A stretch of 64,000 nt of DNA from Echinarachnius parma (taxonomy: Eukaryota; Echinodermata; Echinoidea; Clypeasteroida; Echinarachniidae). The stretch lies in assembly GCA_037951105.1 (NCBI GenBank), contig JBAMJV010003042.1:414501-478500 (forward strand), read 5' to 3'. Within the stretch, counting starts at the first letter, position 1. Every line of letters begins with the position of its first letter. The translations under genes and the position numbers were made by a program. Below, in pieces: positions 47,633 through 59,900 of the stretch. A model generated the notes under the pieces. That model was not told the origin of the DNA and made no database searches. It saw only the letters and a list, made by a program, of their open reading frames with translations.

Positions 47633-48477
47633 TGTTATCATTCAAAAAGAGCCGTTAAAACGTAAGAGGGCGCTCTCTAAACACTCATCGGTTTCAACCA
47701 TATTGAATAAAATATTGTGCATGTGATGTTTTGTTGAAATAGTGATTAGATAGAGAAATAACCAACAACTATTTAAATACCTATTTTGTAACTTTTTGAA
47801 AAGAGGAAGCATTTTTTAAAAATTTTTAACGGCTGGTTCAAAATTCTCTAATAAACCTGGGGCCCCAGCTTCATTACAAATTTATTTATTTATTTATTTA
47901 TTTATTCAAATATATTTATACAGGATAGCCTGATCAGCAAGAATACTGTTTTTCGTCAGGGTCCTGATATAACATCATACAATATACATAAAACAATAAT
48001 TCATTAATATGATAATTATAAATATAAAAATATGTACAAATAGCATATGACCAGCAGATTCAAGATATACTTTATTAAAATTTTGGACAAAGTTATATTA
48101 AAATAGTTTCAATTTATTTCAAATCATAAAAACACAATTAAGTTTCTATATACAGTCTAAATATACTAATTTTTACGAAAGAGAGAAATAAATTGTTTTG
48201 GTTACTCCAGCTAGCACGTGATTATCAGTCAAGCAGAACAATGTCAACACAGACATGACAGAACACCTCACAGTCATACAGCAGGCACACGCACAGCCAC
48301 GCATCATAAATTGTTATATTTATGGATATTTCAGCCGTCTCTGAACCGATTTTGATCAAACAAAGATGATTTTATTATTTAAATAGTATGCTCTTTCAAA
48401 TTTTACACTCAGTTTTTCATTACCTCACAAAATAATAAGTAGTCTAGCGCCCTCTCTACCAAAACTCAACTATCCCT
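47633..48477 (-). mobile_element. TTAA-type MITE (family A), truncated and interrupted
   Basis: It begins at the same internal point as the copy at 21929 (TGTTATCATTCAAAAAGAG) and ends CTATCCCT|TTAA (48478-48481). A retroposon fragment (47878-48307) is inserted after ATTACAAATT. Confidence 0.82.
47878..48307 (-). mobile_element. LINE/SINE 3' fragment inserted in a MITE
   Basis: The left edge is (TTTA)n, meaning an (AAAT)n tail on the minus strand. It is followed by ACAGGATAGCCTGATCAGCA, which on the minus strand resembles the 3' region of CR1-like elements. AAATT borders both sides, a probable short target duplication. There is no coding part. Confidence 0.65.
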
Positions 48478-48481
48478 TTAA

Positions 48482-49596
48482 GTGTGATAAAATCCGAATC
48501 TTAGTATCGTTCAATGTAGGCATAATGATAGAATGTCAACTAACGCCATCAGCACGCCAGTAAAATGTGGCCTAAATTCTCGGCCCATCCGCGCCACAAC
48601 GCTGGGTTGGACATTGGCTCGACAAGGCCGATATCCCGTGCAGATGTGAGCTCGCGTAGCTTTTGCACGCAGCGTATGCGGTAAAAAATAAAATATATGT
48701 GGTAAAAGATCTCTGTATTTCTAACTACTAAATTTCAAAGCAGTTTTTTGTTCCCTAATATTTACATTAACAGATACGTTATCATACATGTATATTATTT
48801 CATATGGTAGATGATTAGTCCGTGTTTTTCAATTGTTAGTGCGTGAGGCGTTTCAAAATACTATATTTGGCTTTAACTCATATTAGGCCATAGTTATATA
48901 GAGTTCTTCACGCCCGGATATGGTTCATTTATCTTCCATATATCTCACGAAGAGAATAACGTGTAAAAGTTAATGTCAATTCCGACAATACCATGAACTT
49001 ATTCTAAAAATCACCGTTCAAACAACTTCATACACAACTACAAACTGCTATTTGTGTACGCGTATCCAAAGCTCTGATCAACTAGATAAGGAAATAACAA
49101 CCGGATATGTTATTCTTTAGCGTGCAGTGCAGATCGATTAGCTTTCCTAAGGTCAAAGCAACATATTTGGATTAGGTTGTAAAAACACAAAGTCTTATTA
49201 GAAATTTCCCACGAGTTAAATCCCTTATTTGTTTAGCTGCTGTCCTCATGACCTGGGACCCGTTATTGCAATGTGCTTCCTCCATAAATTATGTACTTGA
49301 TAAGGATCACAATCCTCGAAACTTACGTTGAACTCTTGCGGTTCTCACATATCTCGTTGTATTTGTAATAATAATATAAGCATGGGCAGTTTTTGTTTTG
49401 TTTTTCTTAATTTATTTGGTTATAAAGATATGTATGATTAAAGGGTTCAGATTTACATGTATATGCTAGATCATAACCGTGTAGAAAGTCGGTGAAATGA
49501 GTGATAGTAAATATCACTCGCATTGCAGTTTTGCTCATTACTCGGTCATATGACGTTCATTTACCATGGAATGCTCTCACATCACTCAGATGATAT
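48482..49596. other. Non-coding stretch, nothing assigned
   Basis: AT-rich, only short frames. Nothing recognisable except a small GC-rich patch near 48580-48670. Confidence 0.5.
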
Positions 49597-50354
49597 ATCT
49601 GGGGGTGTATTCTGAAAACCATTTTAAAGGGACTGTCCGCCTTTTACAAATCATCTAAAAAGTTTACAGTACCTAGACTCGGTGATAAATATGACACCCA
49701 TGTGAAATGTTCAATTCAAAACGCTATAATTTAGATTCTATGAATGAAAAACTACCAAGAAAAATAGCAAAGATCGCGTCTCCTCAATGTACTACATTTT
49801 GGACACTTGCTATGTATATTTAGCTGATTCATTGTCAGAACTTATTTTCGAAAAACCTGTGTGTATACAATTTATTAGATGCATGCTACACAATAACAAT
49901 CTCAAATGAAAGAAAGAATGAAAGGATCTGAAGTTTGAAGAGTAGTTCAGTACTTGAATGATTATTCGGTCATTAGGTTGCACAAGGCAAACGCAGGCAG
50001 TTTAGCGTTCACTCAAAGTCTGTAGAACACTAAACATGTCAGGCAGTATAACCAGGGAAATGGAAGTATGTTAAATACACTTACATGTTGTTGTTGTTTT
50101 TAAATGTCAAGCCCTTATATGTTAAAGCATGCTGTTAAATGACATTTTCTATCATATAAGTCAATAACCTCGCAACTTTTGAAATTTGGCTTGCAAAAGG
50201 GGGACAGTCCCTTTAAGCTAAGATATAGTGTATACTTTTATACGTCACTAAAATGTTTTAGCCAAATCGGTATTCTGAAGCTCTAAACTATATTTCAGTG
50301 ACGTAGATGCAATACATTTTAACTTAAAATACTTTGCCGAATACACCCCCAGAT
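49597..50354. mobile_element. TIR element with ATCTGGGGGTGTATTC ends
   Basis: ATCTGGGGGTGTATTC at the left and its exact complement, GAATACACCCCCAGAT, at the right (50339-50354). A second GTATTCTGAA word near 50270 may mark a subterminal repeat. Only about 170 bp of its own sequence remains because most of the span is the TTAA MITE at 49628-50212. Confidence 0.7.
49628..50212. mobile_element. TTAA-type MITE (family B), 585 bp
   Basis: AGGGACTGTCC at the left and GGGGGACAGTCCCT at the right, bordered by TTAA (49624-49627 and 50213-50216). It is nested about 30 bp inside the outer TIR element. The inner right part (GCAAGCCAAATTTCAAAAGT in reverse) matches the copy at 33881. Confidence 0.82.
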
Positions 50355-51214
50355 CAAAGAAACCCATGAGATTTTATCACCCACTTGCCCGTTTTTCAAA
50401 TTGTTATCATGTGTATGGTTATTATTACCATTTGTATTATTAATATTACTATCATGATTACTATGAGTATGCATTGCGGTACGCTATTCGTAGTATACTA
50501 TATCACAGCGTTTACAATAGTTTGCAAAATAACTATACAACATACAATATCATACAAACAAAATCAATTGGGATCAATTGGGAAATAGGTATGTTTTAAA
50601 GAGCTTTTTAAAACATCCACTAATGGAGCAGATTCAATATGTGAGGGTAGTCCTTTCCAGTTTCCACTCCTTAGCTGCTGTAACAGTATCCTGCCTTACT
50701 ATAATAGTCCTCAGAAAAGTAAACCGAAATGGGTCTGCATTGGAGCGAAGATGTGTACGCAAATGTCGATTCGTATCAAGACATGCATAACAGTTAAACA
50801 ACAATCTTGTACATGTCAACAAAGTGACTAAATCCCTTTAAGAACAAGAATAAGCACATCGGTGAGTGTATGTTTAATTAGCGTTATAAGCGTTGCGAAA
50901 TTGGTTTATTGTCAAGTTATATTTAATTTTCATTGTTTTAGTCTTTTAGAAATTAAATTGAAATTGTAAACTTGATCACAGGTATAGTGAAGTTTTTACC
51001 GGATGTTCACAGTCACGCGATGGTCATTTTTTCTCGTAAACATATCCGCGGTTAGGCAGGCCCTGGATCCTAATTGTTGTTATGGCTCGTTAAAACATAT
51101 AGACTCTATGGTTAAAGGAGACCACCACGCGAATAATACCAAAGGGTCATAACAATAATACATATATTCCATTTTTTTATAACGCTTTTTAACAATTAAG
51201 TCTCAAATATTGAT
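50355..51214. other. Non-coding stretch, nothing assigned
   Basis: AT-rich. The 70-codon frame at 50578-50790 has no domain that I recognise. Confidence 0.5.
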
Positions 51215-52004
51215 GATATGATGATATTGACTTTTCAACGCGTAATATGATAATGTCATAACATTTACTTGGCATAAATGAATGACACAAAATAGGGTAA
51301 CAATATTAATTCATAACAAAAGGGAAGGGGGAAGCTCTTTAATTGACCAAAATGACTGTAAAATGGCTCTATACCTGACGTCTTATTTCAACCATATCAC
51401 ACCTTTCCTTTGGCCGATTTTTACCCGGTTTTCAGTATGTTAAAGCTGAGTTTCCGCTACACTATCACGATTTTCGATTTTATTTCACGATTAGAGCACG
51501 GGAACAGGTCGTAATTGAAGGTTGAACTTTTGTTTTACTTTATCGTGCACTATGGTGACTTTACAAAATCTGATTGGCCATTGTTAGATATGTAAACATA
51601 TGTGCAACTCATACTCTTTCGGAATATGTAAAAATATTTGGATATATCCATGTATCAAAGAAGTTATGACCGATAAGAGAAGGGCATGTTTGACCAGATT
51701 TAGCCAATTTTCACACTTTTGCGCGATTTCAACTTTAACTGGTCAATTCGATGACTTTATAACATTTACTCGGCATAAATGAGGTATGAATTCGTGTCTC
51801 TATGCACTGGCATATAGACACAAAAACAATACTAGATTTTGAATTCGTCACTTTTGACGAATTAAGGTTATACATATCGAATTCTTATGATAAAAGCATT
51901 ATTCCAAAAATAAATACTCAATCATCATATAAATAATATCACATACCCCCCCCCCCCCCTAATAAAAAGTAAAAAAGAAGAAAAAAGAAATTTAAAAAAT
52001 ATTG

Positions 52005-52064
52005 TCTTGGATTCGAACCCACGACCCTTAGATCTTGCGTCACAACTTGTTCCACGAGACCAAC
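52005..52064 (-). ncRNA. tRNA-like Pol III promoter segment in an array unit
   Basis: Minus strand: A-box-like TGGTCTCGTGG (52052-52062) and B box GGTTCGAATCC (52009-52019) at near-normal spacing (42-43 nt). The rest does not fold into a clear cloverleaf. The same segment occurs at about 39621, 56882 and 62023. It may drive Pol III transcription of the unit; that is inference. Confidence 0.5.
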
Positions 52065-52898
52065 ATTAGATCTCTTAACGAAAATGGGAAATCGGGAACG
52101 ATATATCAGTGATTGCACACTGCATTTGTCATTGTAACAGTGAATTATTTGACCTTTGAACCTAATTTACATTTCCTTAACGCCATTTTCATAATCCGAT
52201 CTTATCTTATGAAAATTTTTCCTTTCATTATAACCTACATGTGTGCTGAATTTCATGTCCACGGCGTACGTGGTTATTCATGCTTGATTTATTTGACCTT
52301 TGACGGTAAATATGGCGATGAAATATGCATTTTTGCGATTTGGTGTTAACTTATGAAATGTTGGGCTTGCAAGTCCCTATCTACATGCGAAGTTTCACAT
52401 TGGTAGCATAATTCTTTCAGCAGTTATAGGTCGAAAGCATACGTTTTAGCTAACCCTCAATTTTTAACAGATTTGGACTCTCATTTCCAATCAAACAATT
52501 CATCAGGATCCAGTGAACAAAACTAAATGGTGTAAATAGATTGTGAATAGAGCAGGACATCAGCTACGATATATCAACATTTGGGAGCACATTGATGGAG
52601 AATAAGCGTGATATGGTCAAAAGCACACTGTGATCGATTTCAACATTGATTGAAAGTGATTAAAATTCGCATTTTCAACTTTAACCGTCAATACGATGAC
52701 TTTATAACATTTACTCGGCATAAATGAGGTATGAATTCGTATCTACAACTCATAATATATCCGAATATTAAAAGATAATTGGATGTTTGTGGACTTTTTA
52801 AAAAGTTATGGCCGAATAAAAAAAGGATGTTTTTACCATGTTTTGCCATTTGCGTGCGCGCGTAATTTTGACTTTGACGCGCACGTACTCCGTTATTA

Positions 52899-52916
52899 TG
52901 AGTCAACAATGACTCA
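52899..52916. promoter_or_regulatory. Inverted pair of AP-1-like sites
   Basis: TGAGTCA and TGACTCA separated by ACAA, each a perfect AP-1 (TRE) consensus and together a 7-bp hairpin stem. The pair is conserved at 59208-59225 and 61190-61207 and degenerate in other units. Confidence 0.55.
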
Positions 52917-52994
52917 AATTGATAGGGTGTGTTGGGGGATCTATAAGGAATGCAAAACATGTGAAAAAACGACAATTTTCCTATTCATTCGCGT

Positions 52995-53150
52995 TACGCG
53001 CGCAAATACGCGCGCGCCGACGCGCACGCGCGGAATTTTTTGAAACGCTTAAAATTGTCTGAAACATATAGTAAATTACTAGGGTTGGGGTTTTGAACAT
53101 TTTTTGACATTTTTTTTCATTTGACGGACGCGTACGCGCGCGTCTCCGAG
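52995..53150. repeat. Alternating CG tracts inside array unit
   Basis: GCGCGCAAATACGCGCGCGC then CGACGCGCACGCGCGG, and further CGTACGCGCGCG at about 53128. These are near-perfect purine-pyrimidine alternations, a known Z-DNA-prone pattern, in otherwise AT-rich DNA. The same block recurs at about 57877, 59307 and 61289. Confidence 0.75.
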
Positions 53151-55127
53151 TGTAATTGCACGCGCATGAGCTTAAAAGATGACCATTGACCTGATCAATA
53201 TTGATGCGAAATTTGAATTGAAATTGATATATCATGACTGAGATATGATGATTATTGAAATTTGTCAAAATGGCGTCCTGATGACGTTATTGTGATGTGA
53301 CGTCACTGAAAAAGTTAGCAGATCTAAGTTAGATCATGATCTATCATCATGTGAAGATTCATGACAATTGATTCATGTGATCTTGAGATATGCGACGAAC
53401 AAAATTGATGGGAAGAATAAATAAATAATAAAAATTCTAACAAAATCAATAGGTTATACATATGTATATGTATAACCTAACTAGATGTTGAATTCGTCAC
53501 GTTTGACGAATTAAGGTTATACATATTGAAATTACGATATGATGATATTGACTCTTCAACGCGTAATATGATGATGTCATAATATTTACTTGGCATAAAT
53601 GAATGACACAAAATAGGGTAACAATATTAATTCATAACTAGATGTTGAATTCGTCACATTTGACGAATTAAAGGTTATACATATTGAAATTACGATATGA
53701 TGATATTGACTCTTCAACACGTAATATGATAATGTCGTAACATTTACTTGGCATAAATGATGACACAAAATAGGGTAACAATATCAATTCATAACAAAAG
53801 GGGAGGGGGGAGCTCTTAAATTGACCAAAATGACTGTAAAATGGCTCTGTACCTGACGTCTTATTTCAACCATATCACACCTTTCCTTTGGCCGATTTTG
53901 ACCCGGTTTTCAGTATGTTAAAGCTGAGTTTCCGCTACGCTATCGCGATTTTCGAGTTTATTTCACGATTAGAGCACGGGAACAGGTCGTAATTGAAGGT
54001 TGAACTTTTTTTTTCTTTATCGTGCACTATGATGACTTTACAAAATCTGATTGGCCAATGTTAAAATTGTAAAAATATGTGCAACTCATACTCTTTCAGA
54101 ATATGAAAAAAATATTTGTATATTTCCATGTATCAAAGAAGTTGTGACCGTTAAGAGAAGTGCATGTTTGACCAGATTTAGCCAATTTTCACACTCTTTG
54201 CGCGATTTCAACTTTAACCGGTCAATTCGATGACTTTAGAAGATTTACTCGGCATAAAGCAAGTATGAATTCGTATCTACAACTCATAATCTACCCAAAT
54301 ATTCAAATAAAATTGGGTTTTTGTCGATTTTTGAAAAAGTTATGGCCGAATTCAAAAAGGATGTTTTGACCATATTTTGCCAATTATTTGATTTAAACTG
54401 TTCGCCCTTAGATGTTAGATGGCGCTATACAGACTTAGCCAATTTTCACACTCGTGCGCTTTTTAAATCTTAACGGTCAATATGATGACTTTGTAACATT
54501 TACTCGGCATAAATGAGGTATGAATTCGCATCTACAACTCATAATCTTTCCGGATATTCAAAGAAATTTGCGAGTTTGTGGACTTTTTAAAAAGTTATGG
54601 CCGATAAGAGACCAGACTTGGGAAATTTTCACACTCGTGCGCTATTTAATTTTTAACCGTCAATATGATGACTTTATAACATTTACTCGGCATAAATGAG
54701 GTATGAATTCGTATCTACAACTCATAATCTATCCGAATATTAAAAGAAAGTTGGGTTTTTGTGGACTTTTAAAAAAGTTATGCCCGAATAAAAAAATGGT
54801 TGTTTTTGAGCATTTTCAGATTTTAAGATCCTTGGACGAGCGCGTACGCGCTTCTTACGTGGCGCATGCGTATGCGCATAATCGGAAAAGTTGCCACTCG
54901 GCCTGATAACTATTGGTGCCAAATTTAAAGGGAAATAGAAGATGCATGACTGAGATACATCCATGAATGAAATTTCACAAAATGGCGTCCCGATGACGTC
55001 ACGAAGAGTCGGCGGCACTCAAAAGTTTGGCAGTTCTAAGTTAGACCAAGATCTATCATCTGGCAAAGTTTCAGGACAATAGCTGCACCCGTTATTGAGG
55101 TATCCGACGAACAAAATCCTTGTTTTC

Positions 55128-55155
55128 GTGTCTCTATGCATTGGCATACAGACAC
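55128..55155. repeat. Imperfect hairpin at unit junction
   Basis: GTGTCT pairs with AGACAC, then one mismatch, then TATGC with GCATA around an ATTG loop. It lies 8-10 bases before the next unit start. Present also at about 51793 and 56654. Confidence 0.75.
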
Positions 55156-56881
55156 AAAAACAATACTAGATGTTGAATTCGTCACATTTGACGAATTTAA
55201 GGTTATACATATTGAAATTACCATATGATGATATTGACTTTTCAACGCCTAATACGATAATGTCGTAACATTTACTTGGCATAAATGAATGACACAACAT
55301 AGGGTAACAATATTAATTCATAACAAAAGGGGAGGGGGGAGCTCTTAAATTGACCAAAATGACTGTAAAATGGCTCTGTACCTGACGTCTTATTTCAACC
55401 ATATCACACCTTTCCTTTGGCCGATTTTGACCCGGTTTTCAGTATGCTAAAGCTGAGTTTCCTCTACACAATCATTTTTTCGATTTTATTTTACGATTTG
55501 AGCACGGGAACAGGTCGTAATTGAAGGTTGAACTTTTTTTTTCTTTATCGTGCACTATGATGACTTTACAAAATCTGATTGGCCAATGTTAAAATTGTAA
55601 AAATATGTGCAACTCATACTCTTTCAGAATATGAAAAAATATTTGGATATATTCATGTATCAAAGAAGTTGTGACCGATAAGAGAAGTGCATGTTTGACC
55701 AGATTTAGCCAATTTTCACACTCTTTGCGCGATTTCAACTTTAAGCGGTCAATTCGATGACTTTAGAAGATTTACTCGGCATAAAGCAAGTATGAATTCG
55801 TATCTACAACTCATAATCTATCCAAATATTGAAATAAAATTGGGTTTTTGTCGACTTTTGAAAAAGTTATGGCCCAATTAAAAAAGGATGTTTTTACCAT
55901 ATTTGGCCAATTATTTGTTTTGAAGTGTTCGCCGTTAGATGTTAGATGGCGCTGTTCAGACTTAGCCAATTTTCACACTCGTGCGCTTTTAAAATCTTAA
56001 CGGTCAATATGATGACTTTGTAACATTTACTGGGCATAAATGAGGTATGAATTCGCATCTACAACTCATAATCTTTCCGGATATTCAAAGAAATTTGCGA
56101 GTTTGTGGACTTTTTAAAAAGTTATGGCCGATAAGAGACCAGACTTGGGAAATTTTCACACTCGTGCGCTATTTAATTTTTAACCGTCAATGTGATGACT
56201 TTATAACATTTACTCGGCATAAATGAGGTATGAATTCGTATCTACACCTCATAATCTATCCGAATATTAAAAGAAAGTTGGGTTTTTGTGGACTTTTAAA
56301 AAAGTTATGCCCGAATAAAAAAATGGTTGTTTTTGAGCATTTTCAGATTTTAAGATCCTTAGACGAGCGCGTACGCGCTTGTTACGTAGCGCATGCGCAT
56401 GCGCATAATCGGAAAAGTTGCCACTCGGCCTGATAACTATTGGTGCCAAATTTAAAGGGAAATAGAAGATGCATGACTGAGATACATCCATGAATGAAAT
56501 TTCACAAAATGGCGTCCTGATGACGTCACGAAGAGTCGGCGGCACTCAAAAGTTTGGCAGTTCTAAGTTAGACCAAGATCTATCATCTGGCAAAGTTTCA
56601 GGACAATAGCTGCACCCGTTATTGAGGTATCCGACGAACAAAATCCTTGTTTTCGTGTCTCTATGCATTGGCATACAGACACAAAAACAATACTAGATGT
56701 TGAATTCGTCACATTTGACGAATTAAGGTTATACATATCGATTTTTTATGATAAAAGGATGATTCCAAAAATAACTACTCAATCATCATATCAATAATAA
56801 TAGATTCTCCCCCCACCCCCCCCCCACCCCCCTGCAAAAAGGAAAAAAAAAAAAGAAAAGAAAGTTAAAAAATATTGCCTT

Positions 56882-56934
56882 GGATTCGAACCCACAACCT
56901 TTGATCTTGTGTCACAAATTATACCGCGAGACCA
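56882..56934 (-). ncRNA. tRNA-like Pol III promoter segment, second array copy
   Basis: B box GGTTCGAATCC (56882-56892, minus) and A-box-like TGGTCTCGCGG (56924-56934), 42 nt between box starts. Same family as 52005-52064, diverged in the region where an anticodon arm would be. Confidence 0.5.
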
Positions 56935-59900
56935 ACATTAGATCTCTTAACGAAAATGGGAAATCGGGAAAGATACATCAGTGATTGCACACTGCACTTG
57001 TCATTGTAACAGAGAATTATTTGACCTTTGAACCTAAATTACATATCCTTAACGCCATTTTCATAATCCGATCTTATCTTATGAACATTTTTCCTTTCAT
57101 TATACCATACATGTGTGTTGAATTACATGTCCGCGGCGTACGTGGTTATTGAGTATTCATGCTTGATTTATTCGACCTTTAACGGTAAATATGACAATGA
57201 AATATGCATTTTCGCGATTTGGTGTTAACTTATGAAATGATGGGCTTGTAAATCCCTATCTACATGCGAAATCTCAAATTGATAGCATAATTCCTTCAGC
57301 AATTATGTCGATAACATACGTTTTGGCTAACCCTCAATTTGTAACAGATTTGAACTCTTATTTCCAATCAAACAATTCATCAGGATCCATTGAACAAAAC
57401 TAAATGGTGTGAATAAATTGCGAATAGAGCAGAACATCAGCTACGATATACCAAAATTTGGGAGTACATTGATGGAGAATAAGTGAGATATGGTCAAAAG
57501 TACACTGTGATCGATTTCAACATTGACTGAAATTGAGTAAAATTCGCATTTTCAAATTTAACCGTCAATACGATGACTTTATAACATTTACTCGGCATAA
57601 ATCAGGTATGAATTCGTATTTACAACTCATAATCTATCCGAATATTAAAAGACAATTTGGTGTTTGTGGACTTTTTAAAAAGTTATGGCCGAATAAAAAA
57701 AGTATGTTTTTACCATATTTTGCCAATTTGCGTGCGCGCGTAATTTTGACTTTGACGCGCGCGTACTCCGTTATTATGAGTCAGCAATAACTCAAATTGA
57801 TAGGGTGTGTTGAGGGATCTATAAGGAATGCAAAACATGTGAAAAAACGACAATTTTCTTATTCATTCGCGTTACGCGCGCAAATACGCGCGCGCCGACG
57901 CGCACGCGCGGAATTTTTTGAAACGCTTAAAATTGTCTGAAACATATAGTAAATTACTCGGGTTGGGGTTTTGAGCATTTTTTGACATTTTTTTTCATTT
58001 GACGGACGCGTACGCGCGCGTCTCCGAGTGTAATTGCACGCGCATGAGCTTAAAAGATGACCATTGACCCGATTAATATTGATGCGAAATTTGAATTGAA
58101 ATTGATAAATCATGACTGAGATATGATGATTATTAACATTTGACAAAATGGCGTCCTGATGACGTCATAGTAATGCGACGTCACTGAAAAAGTTTGCAGA
58201 TCTAAGTTAGATCATGATCTATCATCATGTGAAGATTCATGACAATTGATTCATGTGATCTTGAGATATGCGACGAACAAAATTGATGGGAAGAATAAAT
58301 AAATAATAATAATAATAAAAATTCGAACAAAATCAATAGGTTATACATATGTATATGTATAACCTAACTAGATTTTGAATTCGTCACTTTTGACGAATTA
58401 AGGTTATACATATTGAAATTTCGATATGATGATATTGACTTTTCAACGCGTAATATGATGATGTCATATCATTTACTTGGCATAAATGAGGTATGAATTT
58501 GTATCTACAACTCATAATCTATCCGAATATTAAAAGAAAATTGGGTGTTTGCTGACTTTTTAAAAAGTTATGGCCGAATAAAAAAAGGACGTTTTTACCA
58601 TATTTTGCCAATTTGCGTGCGAGCGTAATTTTGACTTTGACGCGCGCGTACTCATTTATTATGAGTCAACAATGACTCAAAATGATAGGGCGAGTTGAGG
58701 GATGTATCAGGATTGCTAAACATGTGAATAACGGCATTTTTCGTATTTATTTGCGTTACGCGCGCAAATACGCGTGGCAGACTAATCACAATTGTATAGA
58801 GACACATTATAATTCCTGAATTCATACTGTTGGGTAATTCAAACCGCAGCACTTTTAAAGCATAACCTCAGGTACAACATATCGAAATCTAGGAGAAAAT
58901 CAATGGAAAATCAGCGAGATATGGTCGAAAGTCTGCTGTGATTGATTTCAACATCGATTAAAATCAGTTAAAATGCGCATTTTCAACTTTAACCGTCAAT
59001 ATGATGACTTTACAACATTTACTCGGCATAAATGAGGTATGAATTTGTATCTACAACTCATAATCTATCTGAATATTAAAAGAAAATTGGGTGTTTGTGG
59101 ACTTTTTAAAAAGTTATGGACGAATAAAAAAAGTATGTTTTTACCATATTTTGCCAATTTGTATGCGCGCGTAATTTTGACTTTGACGCGCGCGTACTCC
59201 GTTATTATGAGTCAACAATGACTCAAATTGATAGGGTGTGTTGAGGGATCTATAAGGAATGCAAAACAAGTGAAAAAACGACAATTTTACTATTCATTCG
59301 CGTTACGCGCGCAAATACGCGCGCGCCGACGCGCACGCGCGGAATTTTTTGAAACGCTTAAAATTGTCTGAAACATATAGTAAATTACTCGGGTTGAGGT
59401 TTTGAGCATTTTTTGACATTTTTTTTCATTTGACGGACGCGAACGCGCGCGTCTCCGAGTGTAATTGCACGCGCATGAGCTTAAAAGATGACCATTGACC
59501 CAATTAATATTGATGCGAAATTTGAATTGAAATTGATAAATCATGACTGAGATATGATGATTATTAACATTTGACAAAATGGCGTCCTGATGACGTCATA
59601 GTAATGTGACGTCACTGAAAAAGTTTGCAGATCTAAGTTAGATCATGATCTATCATCATGTGAAGATTCATGACAATTGATTCATGTGATCTTGAGATAT
59701 GCGACGAACAAAATTGATGGGAAGAATAAATAAATAATAATAATAATAACTAGATGTTGAATTCGTCACGTTTGACGAATTAAGGTTATACATATTGAAA
59801 TTACGATATGATGATATTGACTTTTCAACGCGTAATATGATAATGTCGTAACATTTAATTGGCATAAATGAATGACACAAAATAGGGTAACAATATTAAT

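Noticed and set aside
55128-55169. Helitron-like 3' end (hairpin, about 10 bases, CTAG)
   Set aside because: ACTAG is conserved with the downstream sequence even where no hairpin precedes it, so it belongs to the start of the next unit. No TC start or Rep/helicase ORF is seen.
54740-56545. Two identical 92-codon minus frames
   Set aside because: Explained by the 1.53 kb tandem duplication of units; no sign of coding selection.
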